A DNA stretch of 64,000 bases from Ophiostoma sp. CBS 140.51 (taxonomy: Eukaryota; Ascomycota; Sordariomycetes; Ophiostomatales; Ophiostomataceae). The notes under the pieces are model-generated. The model had not been told where the DNA came from. It did not search any database and worked only from the letters and a program-made list of their open reading frames with translations. The position numbers and the translations under genes were made by a program. The stretch lies in NCBI GenBank assembly GCA_029298735.1, contig JANSLP010000007.1, positions 124,001 through 188,000 on the forward strand, in the 5' to 3' direction. Every line of letters begins with the position of its first letter. Within the stretch, counting starts at the first letter, position 1. Positions 35,611 through 47,550 of this stretch are shown piece by piece.

Positions 35611-38058
35611 ATGCAGGACGACGACGAACATGGTTCGCCTCTCGCCCTCCACCACCCTCGCCTACGCCACGCTACTTCCACCCTCCCCTACTCTTCTACT
35701 TCGATCGCAGCGTGCGCTTCAGCCTCGCAGTCTTCCGTCTGGTCCCATGGCTCCTCCGACTCTTCGTCCCAGAGCATCATTGACGACGTCTCGTTCGACT
35801 GCCTTTCGACGGTCTCTTCGCAAACGTCCGTGAGCAGCCATGGCAGTGTGTGCCTGAGCAGCCAGCAAGGAGCCGATGCGAAGCTCGCGGCCGCTCGCAC
35901 ATGGCAATCCCAGCAGCAGCAACTCCAGCGCCTGCAGCAGCAGCAGCAGACCGCGGCTGTTCCCGCCCCGCTGCGGCAGCACCCGCGCCGGTCCAGCGTC
36001 GCCCCGGCCGTTGTGCCCTCCCTCCTTCGGCAGTCTGATCGCAGAACTACGTTTGTCGATCATCTTGTCGGTGAGTTCTTGTTTTCTCCTAGTTTTGCGC
36101 ATGACGTTTCTCTTCCCATGTCCAGCAGTGTCTGTTTAGATAGCGTTTGTCTGTTTCTTGCATTGCCACACCCCGTTCCTGTTCTTGATTGCTTAACTTT
36201 CCCTCCTTTTTGTTCAGATGCGTCCACTCAGATCGTCCAGGCCATCTGGCCCCTGTCGTCGGTCATTGGACGTGGTGAGAGCGTCAACAGCTCGAGCAAC
36301 AGCAGCTACTTGCTGCCGCTGCGCACCTTTATCCAGGAGACGCTGCGCCGTTCGCGCGCCAGCTACTCTACTCTGCAGGTCGCCCTGTACTACCTTCTCT
36401 TGATCAAGGCTCGTTTGCCTAGCCACAACTTCACCATGGAGCAGTCCAATGACAGCCACGCCTGCCGCGCGTTGCAGTGCGGTCGCCGCATGTTCCTGGC
36501 CGCGCTTATTCTCGCGTCCAAGTACCTGCAGGACCGCAACTACTCGGCCCGTGCCTGGAGCAAGATCTCTGGCCTTTCAACTGCCGAGATCAACCAGAAC
36601 GAGACCGCGTTCCTGCATGCTGTCAACTGGCGCCTGCACATCACCAACGAGCTGTACAACAAATGGATCGAGTGCGTCAACCGCTTCAACTCCTCGCCGC
36701 AACTGCCTCCCTCCCCTGGCCCTGCAGTGGTCGATGTGTTCGAGCGCAAGTGCTTTGAGTTTCGTCTGCTCATCCAGAAGCTGTCGCCCACCCTCGACAA
36801 CCTGGACGAGCTTTGCGGCCCCGCGACCCCCGTCGTTGTTCGCCGCAGCAGCTCGTGCCAGATTGTTGCCGGTGCCCTGTCGCCCGTTTCCATGTGCTCT
36901 TCGCCCGAGGCCAGTGCCGAGAGCCCGCTCCCCTCGACCGAGACCACCCCCCTCGCGTCCAAGTTCAGCGGTGCCATGTCTGGCGTTGTCAACAACAATG
37001 GTGTTGTCGCCCCGGCTCTGGGTCTCCTGCCCACACCGAAGCTCGCTCCGCCCCAGGCCGGTATTTTCAATTGCACCTCCGCAGCCGCTCCCGCCCCTGC
37101 TCCTTCCGCCACGCAGATGCTTGCTGGCAGCCGTTCTTCGATGTGCTTTGCTGTTGCTCAGGCCTCTTCGGCCAGCTCGGCTCAGTTCCTCGACCGGTGG
37201 CCTCCTGCGCTGTCTTCCTCGTCCATGTCGCCTGTTGGTTGCAACCTGACGCGCCGTTCGTCTCTCGCCAACTCGGTCTCCACGGCTTCGTCGCCCGAAT
37301 CCATGATCTCTGACTCGTCTCTCGTCTCGCGTTCTTCTTCTGTTGCCTCGTCTTGGTCTCTGATGAACGCGCCGAATGGCCAGCTTCCCAAGCTGGACAC
37401 TCAGGCGCGGCACCGGTTCCTCAAGCACCAGAGCAGCAGCAGCAGCCTGCGTGAGAAGAGCTGCTTCGGTCTGAGAGCAGCGGGAAACATTCCTGCCATG
37501 GTCCCGGAGGACTACGAGGTCAACGGTGTCGACGACTGCAGCTCGGCCGTTTTCGCCTCACCCGAGACGATGCCGTACACCGGCCCCATGGGCTCGGCCC
37601 TGGCCGCCCGCCGGTCGAGCGAGGTCGATGCGACGGATGCTGCGCGTGCCCTGGCGGATCTGCAGCAGCAGACTTTCACCATGGACAGCGACAACAGCAA
37701 GCCCCGTGCAGGTCTCAAGAGAAGCCGCCCCATGTCTGGGGATGCGACTTTCCTGCAGGACAACGTCCGCGATCTCCTTCGCGGCGGTCTGCCCAAGGGC
37801 GCAAGCAACTGCGGCCTCGAGGCGATGGTTATGGGCCAGTCTGCTGCAACCCAGCAGCTGTCTGTGGCTCCCTCGGATCTGGACCTGCAGGCCGCGTCTC
37901 GTGCGGCGGCCTTGACTGGTAGCCGGAAGCGGCTCTGCCGCACTACGTCGGCTAGTGCCGTGCCAACTACGAACACCTACTCATACGGTATGGATCTGCA
38001 GCATCCTTCCATGAGCGGGCTTTGCGGTCCCGGCATGTGGCAGGGGATTCTGAACTAA
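35611..38058 (+). CDS. PHO85-type (Pcl) cyclin with long Ser-rich tail
   Basis: Two exons, 35611-36070 and 36218-38058, encode 766 residues. The 147-bp intron is a multiple of three and has a GCTTAAC branch point; its removal joins DHLV to DASTQIV. Residues 155-310 form a cyclin box of the Pho80/Pcl class: LRTFIQETLRRSR, YSTLQVALYYLLLIK, MFLAALILASKYLQDRNYS and the WSKISGLS/FLHAVNWRLHI region. Such cyclins activate the CDK Pho85 and control nutrient signalling, G1 progression or Gcn4 turnover; the YSARAWSKISGL pattern is closest to Pcl5/Pas1-like fungal cyclins, an inference. The N terminus has Ser-rich and Gln-rich tracts (about residues 98-118). The 450-residue C-terminal tail is Ser/Ala/Pro-rich, likely disordered and phosphorylated. 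Confidence 0.88.
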   Translation: MQDDDEHGSPLALHHPRLRHATSTLPYSSTSIAACASASQSSVWSHGSSDSSSQSIIDDVSFDCLSTVSSQTSVSSHGSVCLSSQQGADAKLAAARTWQSQQQQLQRLQQQQQTAAVPAPLRQHPRRSSVAPAVVPSLLRQSDRRTTFVDHLVGEFLFSPSFAHDVSLPMSSSVCLDSVCLFLALPHPVPVLDCLTFPPFCSDASTQIVQAIWPLSSVIGRGESVNSSSNSSYLLPLRTFIQETLRRSRASYSTLQVALYYLLLIKARLPSHNFTMEQSNDSHACRALQCGRRMFLAALILASKYLQDRNYSARAWSKISGLSTAEINQNETAFLHAVNWRLHITNELYNKWIECVNRFNSSPQLPPSPGPAVVDVFERKCFEFRLLIQKLSPTLDNLDELCGPATPVVVRRSSSCQIVAGALSPVSMCSSPEASAESPLPSTETTPLASKFSGAMSGVVNNNGVVAPALGLLPTPKLAPPQAGIFNCTSAAAPAPAPSATQMLAGSRSSMCFAVAQASSASSAQFLDRWPPALSSSSMSPVGCNLTRRSSLANSVSTASSPESMISDSSLVSRSSSVASSWSLMNAPNGQLPKLDTQARHRFLKHQSSSSSLREKSCFGLRAAGNIPAMVPEDYEVNGVDDCSSAVFASPETMPYTGPMGSALAARRSSEVDATDAARALADLQQQTFTMDSDNSKPRAGLKRSRPMSGDATFLQDNVRDLLRGGLPKGASNCGLEAMVMGQSAATQQLSVAPSDLDLQAASRAAALTGSRKRLCRTTSASAVPTTNTYSYGMDLQHPSMSGLCGPGMWQGILN

Positions 38059-39444
38059 AAGGGAGGAGAGTGCATTGTGCTCTTGTCTTCCTTTTTTGTT
38101 TCTGGTATCATTCCCCCCTCAACCAACCCTCTCATAACACATCCTTTTCGCCTGTACAAAATCTTCACAACACACGCACACACATATACACACAATCACA
38201 CGATGCGGGACAAAATAGTAGAAGCACTCTCCAAAAAGAGATCCGCATAGACGCAAAAAGCAAGCTTTAGAATCTTGGCGGTTTCTTGGGAGAGTTGTCC
38301 CCCTTTTTTGATCCTGCTCCTCAAGGGTTGGCCTGTTTTCTCTTTTCTTCCCTTTGTGTTCTAACAGTTTCCTTTTTCTCAATCTTTTTGTGCCTGGGTT
38401 TGCCCAAAAAAGAACCGAAAAAAGCGCATTCTGCATTTGAAGGAGCGAATTCCCCCTAACTCGCGTTTTGCCTTTCCATTTGTGTTTGCTCTTGATCCAT
38501 TTCTTTTTGTCTCTTCCCTTACCTTATCTCTCTCTTATACCTCTTTACACACATTTCCTTTTGTCAACGCTTTGCTTTTACTTGCCTTTTTTACCATGCA
38601 TCGTGGTCTCGGATCAGCACCACCCAAACGGACAATATTTTATGGGAACAAATTTTGGGAGGTCAGGCTTTTTCTATTTCCAGGGGTTAATTTCTATTGT
38701 TCTTTGTCTCTTTACATCGCGTTGCTTTACTGTCTATTGCTTTTTATGCGTCCGTTTTTTTTTGCGGGAACGGTATGGGATGGTTGAACAGGAGGGGCGG
38801 TGTTTTACTTGATTGCCTTTTTATTACTGTTTGGTATCGACTGGGGAGGACGAACGAACTCGGTTACGTCAGAAAGATGAACGACGGCATTGGGCCGATC
38901 AATGAGAATTCCGGAGATTGCCTCGTTTCCAGCCATTTGACCACCACACACCTCCAACGCCATTCTATCACCGGTACATACAAGCTCTCTATTCCGCCTT
39001 TCATCATCCTTATGGCGGTGGCGGTCTTTTGGCTCGGTTGACGGGAAGGGGGCTCCGAAGAATATCCCGAGATGGAAAGCAGAACGGCGTCGTCTGTTAT
39101 CTGTTTTTTTTATTTGGAAGAGGGGACGCATGAGAAACACGCAACAGAAAGAAGCATAACAACATTGCTATCTTATTTGTAGATGCGCAGTCGGAAAGGG
39201 AAGGAAGACAGAGGAGAAAGGGAGCAGAGGGCGGAAGAGGGCGGACAAGAGAAAAGGGAACAAAAATATTTGGGCTCTTTCGACCGGGACGAAGTGTACA
39301 ATGGCGACTTTGAGCGATATGGACGTGAATCTCCATCACTCTTTAAGCTTGCTTTTTTTTGCTCTTCCGGATGGTCTCCAACAAAATGGTTCCTCTTTCG
39401 TGTTTCTGCTGCTCTCCTTTTTTCGAGATTCTGCTTCGCCTTTG

Positions 39445-39476
<32 letters not shown>

Positions 39477-39478
39477 TT
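39445..39478. repeat. (TAC)n microsatellite
   Basis: About ten tandem TAC/ACT units, with a T-for-C interruption near the end. It lies in T-rich non-coding DNA. Confidence 0.9.
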
Positions 39479-39847
39479 ACTTTTCTGTGCCTTTTTTTCT
39501 CTCTTGCGTCTTTCCCACGCATTAGGAGAAATGTGGCCAGATAAACAAACCGTACCAAAGTTCTTTTTCATATTAAGTTCATAATTTTTCTTTATACTTC
39601 TTTCAGTCCTCCTGGTTTTTGCTCTCATGTTTAGGTTGTCTTGAGTGGGATGGCTTCTTCAGGAGGACAGGATTACAGCGTTTGATTTCTGGGTGTCACC
39701 TTGTGGGTGTTTTCTCTCCATGTGAGGAGAGCGTGCTAACTCATTACTACGACTGCTGCAACGGGGGACAACGAGGAGCCAGGCCTGTCCAAAGTGACTT
39801 GGTCAGCATCGATTGAGCTCGTTTTATTTGATGCTCATCCGATGCCA

Positions 39848-39885
39848 GGATTGGTAGCCCTCCAGCGGATTGGTAGCCCTCCAGC
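39848..39885. repeat. 19-bp perfect tandem duplication
   Basis: Two adjacent identical 19-bp copies beginning GGATTGGTAG in non-coding DNA, probably a recent slippage duplication. Confidence 0.9.
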
Positions 39886-40549
39886 GGAACGGCGGCAGCT
39901 TTGCTTGTCCATGTCGACGCCCTTCAGACGACACTTGAGGAAAGAGATGTTCCTTGAATATGACCAATGACCCACATACCCGTCATATTACGCTGTCATG
40001 GGCTCAATGGAGGATGCATTTGGATGGCATCTGTTTCTTCTCGATACAAAAATCAGCCTATGATAGGCAGGACCAGGCAGATGTAGCTCCACCAGTTTCT
40101 CGCGATGCATGCCGAACGGACGAAGGAAGAGTGAGTGAGAATGAGGCCCGACGATGCGGAGTCCATCGTCTTCTGCACCCCCCCCCTCTTCCTCCAAGCT
40201 CCTTGTCTTCGAGTTTCCTACGATGGGTTTGAATCTCGATTTGCAGCTCGTGCTATTTCCAGCTCGTGCTGAAATGCCCTTTCTGGCAAGAGTGCTGAAA
40301 TATACAGGGCAAGAGGGGGCGTGGGTAGTCACTCCTTCTCAGACCTTCCTCTGGCCTGTTTACTATCTCCACCTGCCGGCTGACAAAACGCCTAACCTAG
40401 AGGTCGGCTCAGTTGAGAGAGGCGAAGATCCAAGCCACTGTGCATCTTTCTATGAGGATTTGACTGTCATTTTCACATGTGGTGGAAGTTTTGCCTTTGC
40501 AATGTGGCGAGTTGGTTTCGACGACTTGTTGCTGCTGGCTGTTCACTAA

Positions 40550-40573
40550 TCTCGTGAGTGAGTGCTCACGAGA
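40550..40573. repeat. Short inverted repeat
   Basis: Perfect 9-bp arms (TCTCGTGAG and CTCACGAGA) are separated by six bases. No gene end is evident nearby, so a terminator role cannot be claimed. Confidence 0.8.
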
Positions 40574-41446
40574 CAAGCTGCCTATTCACAAACCACAGAA
40601 TACCTAGTCAAGATACTCAAGTGAGTGGCAAAACAAATAATTGGGGGATGCGAGAGAAGTTCTCTGAAAGTTTATTGATTGAGTTGCGCAAATAGGCAGA
40701 AGGCTGCTTTTTCGATAGGCACAAGCTTGTGAGCGACATTCTCATTCCCACAAAGTGTGGTGGGACTGGAACGACATAAACAAACTCACTCAAACAATCA
40801 ACTTCCAGTGGGAGATTGTACAAGATAGATGGCTGTAATATATCACTTTGAACACGACTTCAGACATGCACACACCCCTCCTATAGAAGGCCTTTACTGG
40901 AATCAGAGGCCGGTCAATTCTTTATATACAAAGTAAAGGAAATGATACATGATGAATGGAATATTATGTGCTCTGTGAAATATGTCAAACACACTCTCAC
41001 TTTCGTGCTGCCCACTAAATGAATCATAGTGAGAGCTTGTGAGGGCGTGTGCAGGTATGAGTTGTTGTTGCAACGCGATCGTCTTCCCCTCACGCAATTC
41101 CCCGTATGAGTCAACTCGGCGTCATATTTGGAGCGAGGAGGGGGGTGTACGGAATTGCTTCAGAATCGTACACGGCAACTTGCAGAGTAAATGAAACACG
41201 TGAGCGATTACTGCCATCATTCGTATTTTCATTTACTTTGGTCTGTGTCCTTGTTCCCAGGGCTGTGGTTAACGGTCGTGTCAAAAAAGAGGTGAAGGGA
41301 AGGTTGGCACGCCAGGCCCCACCCGAGCAGGCTACAGCCTCGTGCTGCAGCCTTGCGATCGTCATGTAGCCATTCGAAAGAGAGCTTCGCAATGTTATCC
41401 AAAAAGGGGTATATGAGGTGTGTTTGTGGTAGATGGCAAAAAAACA

Positions 41447-43253
41447 TCAGAATTTCAAGCCGAACGCTTCTGGCATAGAGTCTAGAATTGACTTTTTGTT
41501 GTTCGCTGGCATGAGAAAAGCAATGCGTTGCAAGGTCAGGTATGTTTGCGTTTGGCGATACGATTCTCCGCCAGACACACCGCGCTGGGTTGCCATCTCC
41601 ATGGCAGATTTGAGGATATGCTGGGGCATTTGGTAGTAGAAGACGCCAAGGGAGTAAAACAGGCCAAGAATGCCGCTGACGAGCGTGTCGACGCTGTACT
41701 GAAGTCGAATGGTCTTTTCTTCCAGGCCGACACTGACATGATGGCAGGATTTGACAACCTCTTCGCCGTCCTCGTAGGAATCCCACTCGCTGGGTGTAAC
41801 ATCGACTTCGAGCAGGCTTTGGAAGCCCTGCCATGTCAGCTCCCAGCTGTCTTTCTGCTGCAGCTTGCCACCAGCAAAGACGATCCACGAGAGCATGTCG
41901 AATGTTTCACGCAGACGGTCCCGCAGAGCCTTGCGGCCTTCGCGTGTCTGGTTCCGGGCGGCTGGGTAGGGTCCACCGGCGAGCTGCAGCCACTCGGGAA
42001 TTTGCGTCCTCCAAAGACTGGGGCCATGCGGAAAGAGTGCCCCAACGCCCATGCGCATGAATATAAAAGAGAACATATCCATGCGGGGGCCAGGTACACC
42101 CCGCGTTAGGTCTCCAATGTAAGTGTCTAGGAGCTCAGACGGTGTTTCGAGAGGTTGTGGCTCGAATTGGCCTATTTGGTACATGTTTCCCAAGAAACTG
42201 TACTGGTCCATTGCAAAGCAGATGTGGGCAGATACACGAGGTCCCGAGTTGTCGACCTGTTCGTAGCCGCCGTAGCCATCGCCGTTGCCGTCGTTGTTCT
42301 CGAAATCGTCCTCTTCTGGCCATTCGACAGTGTCATCATCATCCTCTTCCTCATCCTCAAGCCCATCGGATGGCCACCCAGAGCCTCGATCTACCGTACT
42401 AGCGTTGTGGTTTTGATTGGATAAGCCTCCAAACGATTCATAGTTTTCCGAGTCATGGTCGCCGTCACTGAGGATATTGGGGATGAGGTGATGCTTTGAT
42501 GGGTGGAGCTCATTGAGAGTGTCAAAGTCGTCAATGTTGAGGACAAACCTTGACGCGGTGTCGTGGTCTGGAGCCTCCACAAATGGGACTGGGACTGGGA
42601 CATGGAGGTATCTATTGTCTTTGTGTCCTTGCAGCCAGATCTGCATGGTCTCGACCATCAAGTCCATTTTCATCCATGGAGTATCCAGAACGGCGGTCTA
42701 TAAGAGGGTTAGTAGCCGCGAATACAAATCGCAAAAAATAGAGAAAGAGGTCTCTCACCTGAAGATCAAAATCGTTGACACTGGCATGGGCCCTTATGAG
42801 TTTTGCCTTCTTCTTCGTGGTGGGCCGCTTGTACCGCTTTTCTGTCAGAGTGAGCTCCCACTGAGGCCCAAAAGCGGCAAAAATGAGATCACGCAATGTG
42901 TGCCGGCTCGACAGCATCCATCCAAAGCGAGGACTCGCACGTGGAAGGTTGAAGTTCATCGAGAAGAAGAAGATGCGCTCAATAACCTCGAACGGGAACC
43001 GCTGGTCAAACGGCACCGGTTTCTTGGTCCGGGCGCGCCGAGCTGGTCCTGAGTCTGAGGCTTCCGGGGACGACACACGAGACCGTTTGAGCGGTGACGC
43101 GGTCCATGATACTGCTCGAGATGCATGAGTGGCAGGCTCCGAGTTCCTATTGGGATGGCCGGATGGAGATGCGTTGCCGCTGCCACTGCCACTGCCAGCG
43201 TTGGAGCGGTTGCTCTTGCGCTTGCCGCGCATGCGGATCGGAGTAAGTTTCAT
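41447..43253 (-). CDS. F-box-like fungal protein of unknown function
   Basis: Two exons on the minus strand, 43253-42759 and 42697-41447, encode 581 residues; the 61-bp intron has a GCTAAC branch point and its removal joins DFDLQ to TAVLDTPWMK. The start MKLTPIRMRGKRK is basic and resembles a nuclear localisation signal; the frame stays open upstream but only with non-ATG starts. At about residues 84-125, FPFEVIERIFFFSMNFNLPRA followed by FGWMLSSRHTLRDLIFAAFG is typical of a large Pezizomycotina family with a degenerate F-box, often of unknown function. F-box proteins link substrates to SCF ubiquitin ligases; that role is only inferred. An acidic stretch (EDEEEDDDDTVEWPEEDDFEN) lies in the middle, and the C-terminal half is helical. 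Confidence 0.8.
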
Positions 43254-44201
43254 GCCGGAAAGCTTTTTTGGGGCAACCACTGTGAGTAAAGTGGTATTTA
43301 TGATGGTGATGACGAAAGGAGGACGCAGAATGTTGGATGTCGATGATTGGAGATGAGGACACAAAACTCGACGGACCAGAGAGGTGTAAAATTGGAAAGA
43401 GATGAGGAAGGAGATGAGGGAAAGAAGCTTGGGCCCAAGGCCACAGGTCGTGGCTTCCCTATTTGCATGCCATATGCAAATTGTACCTCTTCTAATATCC
43501 TGTTGTCGCTTATAAGGGAAGGCGCGCCCGGTGATGTGTTGGTTTGCGCAGTGTAACTATCTCGGTTCTTGTAAGTCAGCACTTCTATTCGGGACTTGTT
43601 GAGAAGGAAGTTGCAGATGCTAATTGCCTAAAATGGACAAGCGCGAACCGGCTCCTGCTCTGGGTCGCTGTTGGCTCTTGTTGATACACCACTGTATGTG
43701 TCTATTGGAGGTGGGGTTGCCACCAAAAAGACGCTGGTAGTGCTCTGAAGATTCGGAGAAAAATCTGCCAGCCGCCACCAGCCGCTAAGATTTCGAGAGC
43801 TCTCAGTGACGTTTTCAGTGGCATGCCCAGTGACTTGGCTTGTGACTTCTGGGTTCAGTGCCTTGGAAACCTGGCACTTCTCCAATTACGGAGCACAACG
43901 GACACTGCGAAAAGCGCGAACTGCGAACGTCGCACGAGAATCGAGTCGGAGTAAGAAAAAAGTTGGATTGCGATCAACAAACAAGCACCAGTTCGTCTGG
44001 CCGAGACGCCGACCTGACGCAATAACCAACGGGCACGACAAACACGAAGGTCTACAGAAGTAGACACTTACCAGAGATTAAAAAAAACCCAAGACACACC
44101 AGATTCTCCACAAACTACTGGCGAGGGAACGACATTTTCGAATTTCCGCGCAAAACGTCGTTTGGCGACCGCGGCCGCTTTTACCCCTCTCGCTCGACAC
44201 G
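43254..44201. promoter_or_regulatory. Divergent promoter, F-box-like gene / MRS2
   Basis: A 948-bp intergenic region lies between divergent start codons and contains no gene. A good 3' splice site (TTACTCACAG on the minus strand, about 43275) sits just before the F-box-like start, so that gene may have an intron in its leader. Confidence 0.5.
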
Positions 44202-46114
44202 ATGCTGGCACCACCAATGCGCCTGCAGCCTGCGCCGTCGGCTGGCCTTTTGCGGTTCCTGAGACACCAGTCCGAGCGTCTGTTTGTGCTCGACGGCTGC
44301 AACAACAACGGTGCACCAGCAACCGGTATCGGCCGATCGGATGATGGCGGCGCTGTTGGGCGTAGAAAGCGACTGCCAACGGCGTCGTTGGTGAGCCAAA
44401 AGGCCAGTGGTGCAAGTCAATGCACCCGCGAGCCGGCCGTTCTCCAAGCGTCCCTCTTCGACCTCGACGCACTCCTCCCTAAGACGATGCGAACCCGATG
44501 GCGGCCAACGACGACGACGACGACGACGACGGCAGCGATGGCCAATCTCACGTCTATAAACAGGGCAGCACTACTGTCTGCATCCTTCTCTACATCACAA
44601 CCGGCACAGGGCCTTCCATGGCGGACCAACAAGCGGCAGAACCGGTCCGTTGGATCGCCAACAAAACGGTCCTCGTGGTACGACCGGATGCTGGATTGGC
44701 ATTGGGCATGGCACTGGCGCAACAGCGGAGGTGCCGACTGCGGCGACCCGAATATTGGTGGAAGTGCAAGTGGCCGCCGGAGTTCTCTGCTGCCTGGCGA
44801 CTTGCCAGACCACGGCGCTGGAGCCGAGTTTGCATCAGTCATGTTCAACGCGCGGCGGTTGCAGACGGCCAAGGCAGCACTCGAGCCGCGGCTGCGGTGC
44901 ACTGAGGTGGACGAGAACGGCGAGGTTATCCTTGTGGACGGCGAGTTCAAGAAGACGGAGCTGATTGCCAAGTACGGCCTGCTGCCCCGTGATTTGCGCA
45001 AGATTGACTCGTCCAACCTGCCGCACATTCTTGTCCGTCCAGCCGCCATCCTGCTCAACCTGCTGCATCTCAAGGTCCTCATCAAGGCCGACCGTGTGTT
45101 GTTGTTTGATGTCTACGGCTCCAAGACATCGTACCCGCAGTCAGCGTTCATGTACGACCTGCAGGGCCGGCTCCAGCAGAAGCAGCCGGTGGGCGCTGCG
45201 GGTGGACTGCCGTACGAGTTCCGCGCGCTGGAAGCTGTGCTGCTGTCTGTCACCTCGGAACTCGAGGCCGACTTTGATACTGTGCGCGAACCCATTCTAC
45301 GTATTTTGAGCGAGCTGGAAGCCGATATCACGCGCGACAAGCTGCGTGTGCTGCTGGTGCTCTCGAAAAAGGTCAGCACCTTTGAGCAAAAGGCCAAGCT
45401 GGTGCGCGACGCTATTGAGGAGCTGCTTGAGGCCGACGACGACCTCGCGGCCATGTACCTCACAGAAAAGAAGCACGACCTGTACCGCGGTGAAGACGAC
45501 CACACCGAAGTGGAGATGCTGCTCGAGTCGTACCACAAGATCTGTGACGAAGTGGCGCAAGAAGCCGGCAGTCTTGTCTCGAGCATCCGCAACACCGAGG
45601 AGATGTAGGTCTCCCAACCCCCCTCAACCCCCTCAACCCCCTCAAACTCAATTACTGTACACCCTACTAACAATACAGCGTCCGCGCCATTCTTGATGCC
45701 AACCGTAATGCACTGATGCTGCTCGAACTCAAATTTAGCATTGGCACGCTCGGTCTCGCCATGGGCACGTTCCTGGCCGGTCTCTACGGCATGAACCTCG
45801 AGAACTTTATCGAGGAAACTAACTGGGGTTTTGGTACCGTCACGGGCATCTCTTTTGCCTTTTCGCTCATTGTCTGCTGGTACGGCCTCGTCAAGCTGCG
45901 CAAGGTCCAGCGCGTCAAGATGCATGGGCCTATGACCAGCGGCAACGGCGGCGCTGCCCCGACGGCAGCCGACTGGGCCAACTCGTTTGCCGCCCTGCCT
46001 CCAGGCGCCACGTCTTCCAGTCTCTCGAATGCGCCGCTGGACGCACGGAGCCGTGAGCGACTTCGGCGTCTCGGCATGGTGCGCGAAGCACTGATGCGGA
46101 AGAAGTACTACTAG
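44202..46114 (+). CDS. MRS2: Mitochondrial inner-membrane Mg2+ channel Mrs2/Lpe10
   Basis: Two exons, 44202-45604 and 45679-46114, encode 612 residues. Mrs2 proteins form CorA-type pentameric channels that import Mg2+ into the mitochondrial matrix. The hallmark GMN is at 505-507 (YGMNLENF), at the end of transmembrane helix 1 (about 486-504); helix 2 lies at about 518-537. The cytosolic-type alpha/beta domain is clear: RDLRKIDSS, RPAAILLNLLHLKVLIKADRVLLFD, YEFRALEAVLLSV and LLESYHKICDEV. The first 200 residues are Arg-rich and acid-poor, fitting a mitochondrial presequence, with a run of eight Thr from an (ACG)n tract and an overall length above yeast Mrs2. The 74-bp intron splits the EEIVRAILDANRN block and contains a 9-bp tandem repeat. 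Fungi often have both Mrs2 and Lpe10; I cannot separate them here. Confidence 0.93.
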
Positions 46115-47550
46115 GGGGAGCAGAGCAAAGAAAACTCTCTCTCTCCTTGATCGGACATGACTGTTACGATCTACACGCGCCACTGTCCACATGGCTGCGG
46201 ATACCTTATTAGAACATCCAATTTCTTGGCAACGCCCATAATCTCACAACTTAATGTCTGTACGCTACAATGATAGACGGCCGAGGAACGGCCCATAGCT
46301 CACTTGCCAGCTAAACTCACCATATATCCAAATAGACTCCTTTCTCTTCTACTATTGCCCAGCCACATTATCATCGTAATTACTTCGTTCTCTGTTCTCC
46401 GTTCGTCCCTCTAAACTCTTCCATGGTTTTGGTATCACAGCCGTGCCAGCCATGTGTATGTCTTGCATGTGTTCGTCCCGTATCTGGCTATTCTGGCTGT
46501 CCTGGCTCCGAGTTTGGCTTTCTGGCTACATCACCAGTCACCTGAAGGAAAGAAAGACCCTCCCGACCCCTGCAACGTCCGTCATACACTCTACCCAACC
46601 TCCAATCTCCAAATGATGTTAACACGTTGGAACGTGCAGCCGTTGGAGTCCTCTTGGCTCGATTGGGAAACGGTGCGGATGCAAAAACGTCAAACATTTT
46701 GCCTCCACAGACCGGCATTGTAGAATTAGGAAAAGCTCAAAGGTACGGTCGCACGTACTTGCGAGATTGGCCCTCCGTCAGTGGTTGTCTGGCTGTTTCA
46801 AGAGACACACAAAAATCGAGCATATCTCGATTTGGAAAGCTCGTTTCTATGCCGTTTGTGTGTTGTGCCTTGTTGTGGCTGCAGTAGTGACATCACCATT
46901 CTGAGAATTTCTAAATTACAGGCGTGTGTAAACGGGAAATGGGCCCTGGCCAGACCTGGCCATGGAGGCCGCTCCACTGCAAAGTCCTGGCACATGAGAC
47001 CCCCCCAACCATCTAGCGGCTTGTTTCTGTTTACTAGTGGAAGGAACAAAACCTCCTTTTCCCGTTGGCTACCAGGCTATGAGGTCCTGTCGTGGCCCCT
47101 GGTGGCTTTTGCTTTGTGCAGGTTTGGCTTATTCCCTTTCTTTCATTTGGGTGGCTCTTGCCCCCTTGTCACCTGTTTACCCACTGTCAAAAAGGCCTTT
47201 TTTCATGGGATGCAAGGCGACACGGCTACAAGGGAGGAAGGAGCGCATGACGTCACGTTTGCTCTTTCCTTCAGAGAAAGTCTCATGCTTCACTGTAGAG
47301 ATGATATTGGGAAGGAGCAGGTTTCATTCGCACCTGCCGTCGAGAGGTCGGATTGAAAATAAATAACAAAGTTCAGTTGAATAAATTCTCCGACATCTGC
47401 CCTCCCTCTTTCTTCTCTCGTTCTTCCTTTTCCATATCCATCAACAATTCTGTCCTACCAACTAAACACACACCGCGCTTGCGCTACTACTACTTCCACG
47501 AAAAACACTTACACGCTGCTCACTCACACCACCACACTCCAACCGTCAAT
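46115..47550. other. Intergenic region
   Basis: No gene is recognisable. A GGCCAGACCTGGCC-type island occurs at about 46941-46970. The last 150 bp before the next gene are C/A-rich and probably its leader. Confidence 0.6.

Larger units (their letters stand above)
38059..41446. other. Intergenic region with small repeats
   Basis: The first 1.5 kb is T-rich, a probable 3' UTR and terminator zone for the cyclin. Beyond that I see no gene. It contains a TAC/CTA trinucleotide microsatellite (39445-39478), a 19-bp tandem duplication (39848-39885) and a 9-bp-arm palindrome (40550-40573). A 131-codon frame at 40154-40549 has no family features. Confidence 0.6.

Noticed and set aside
36577..37428. 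283-codon antisense frame over the cyclin gene
   Set aside because: Arg/Gly-rich shadow of the Ser/Ala/Pro-rich coding strand.
45605..45660. Telomere-like C-rich repeat
   Set aside because: Period is 9 (CCTCAACCC), not CCCTAA, and it lies inside a small functional intron.
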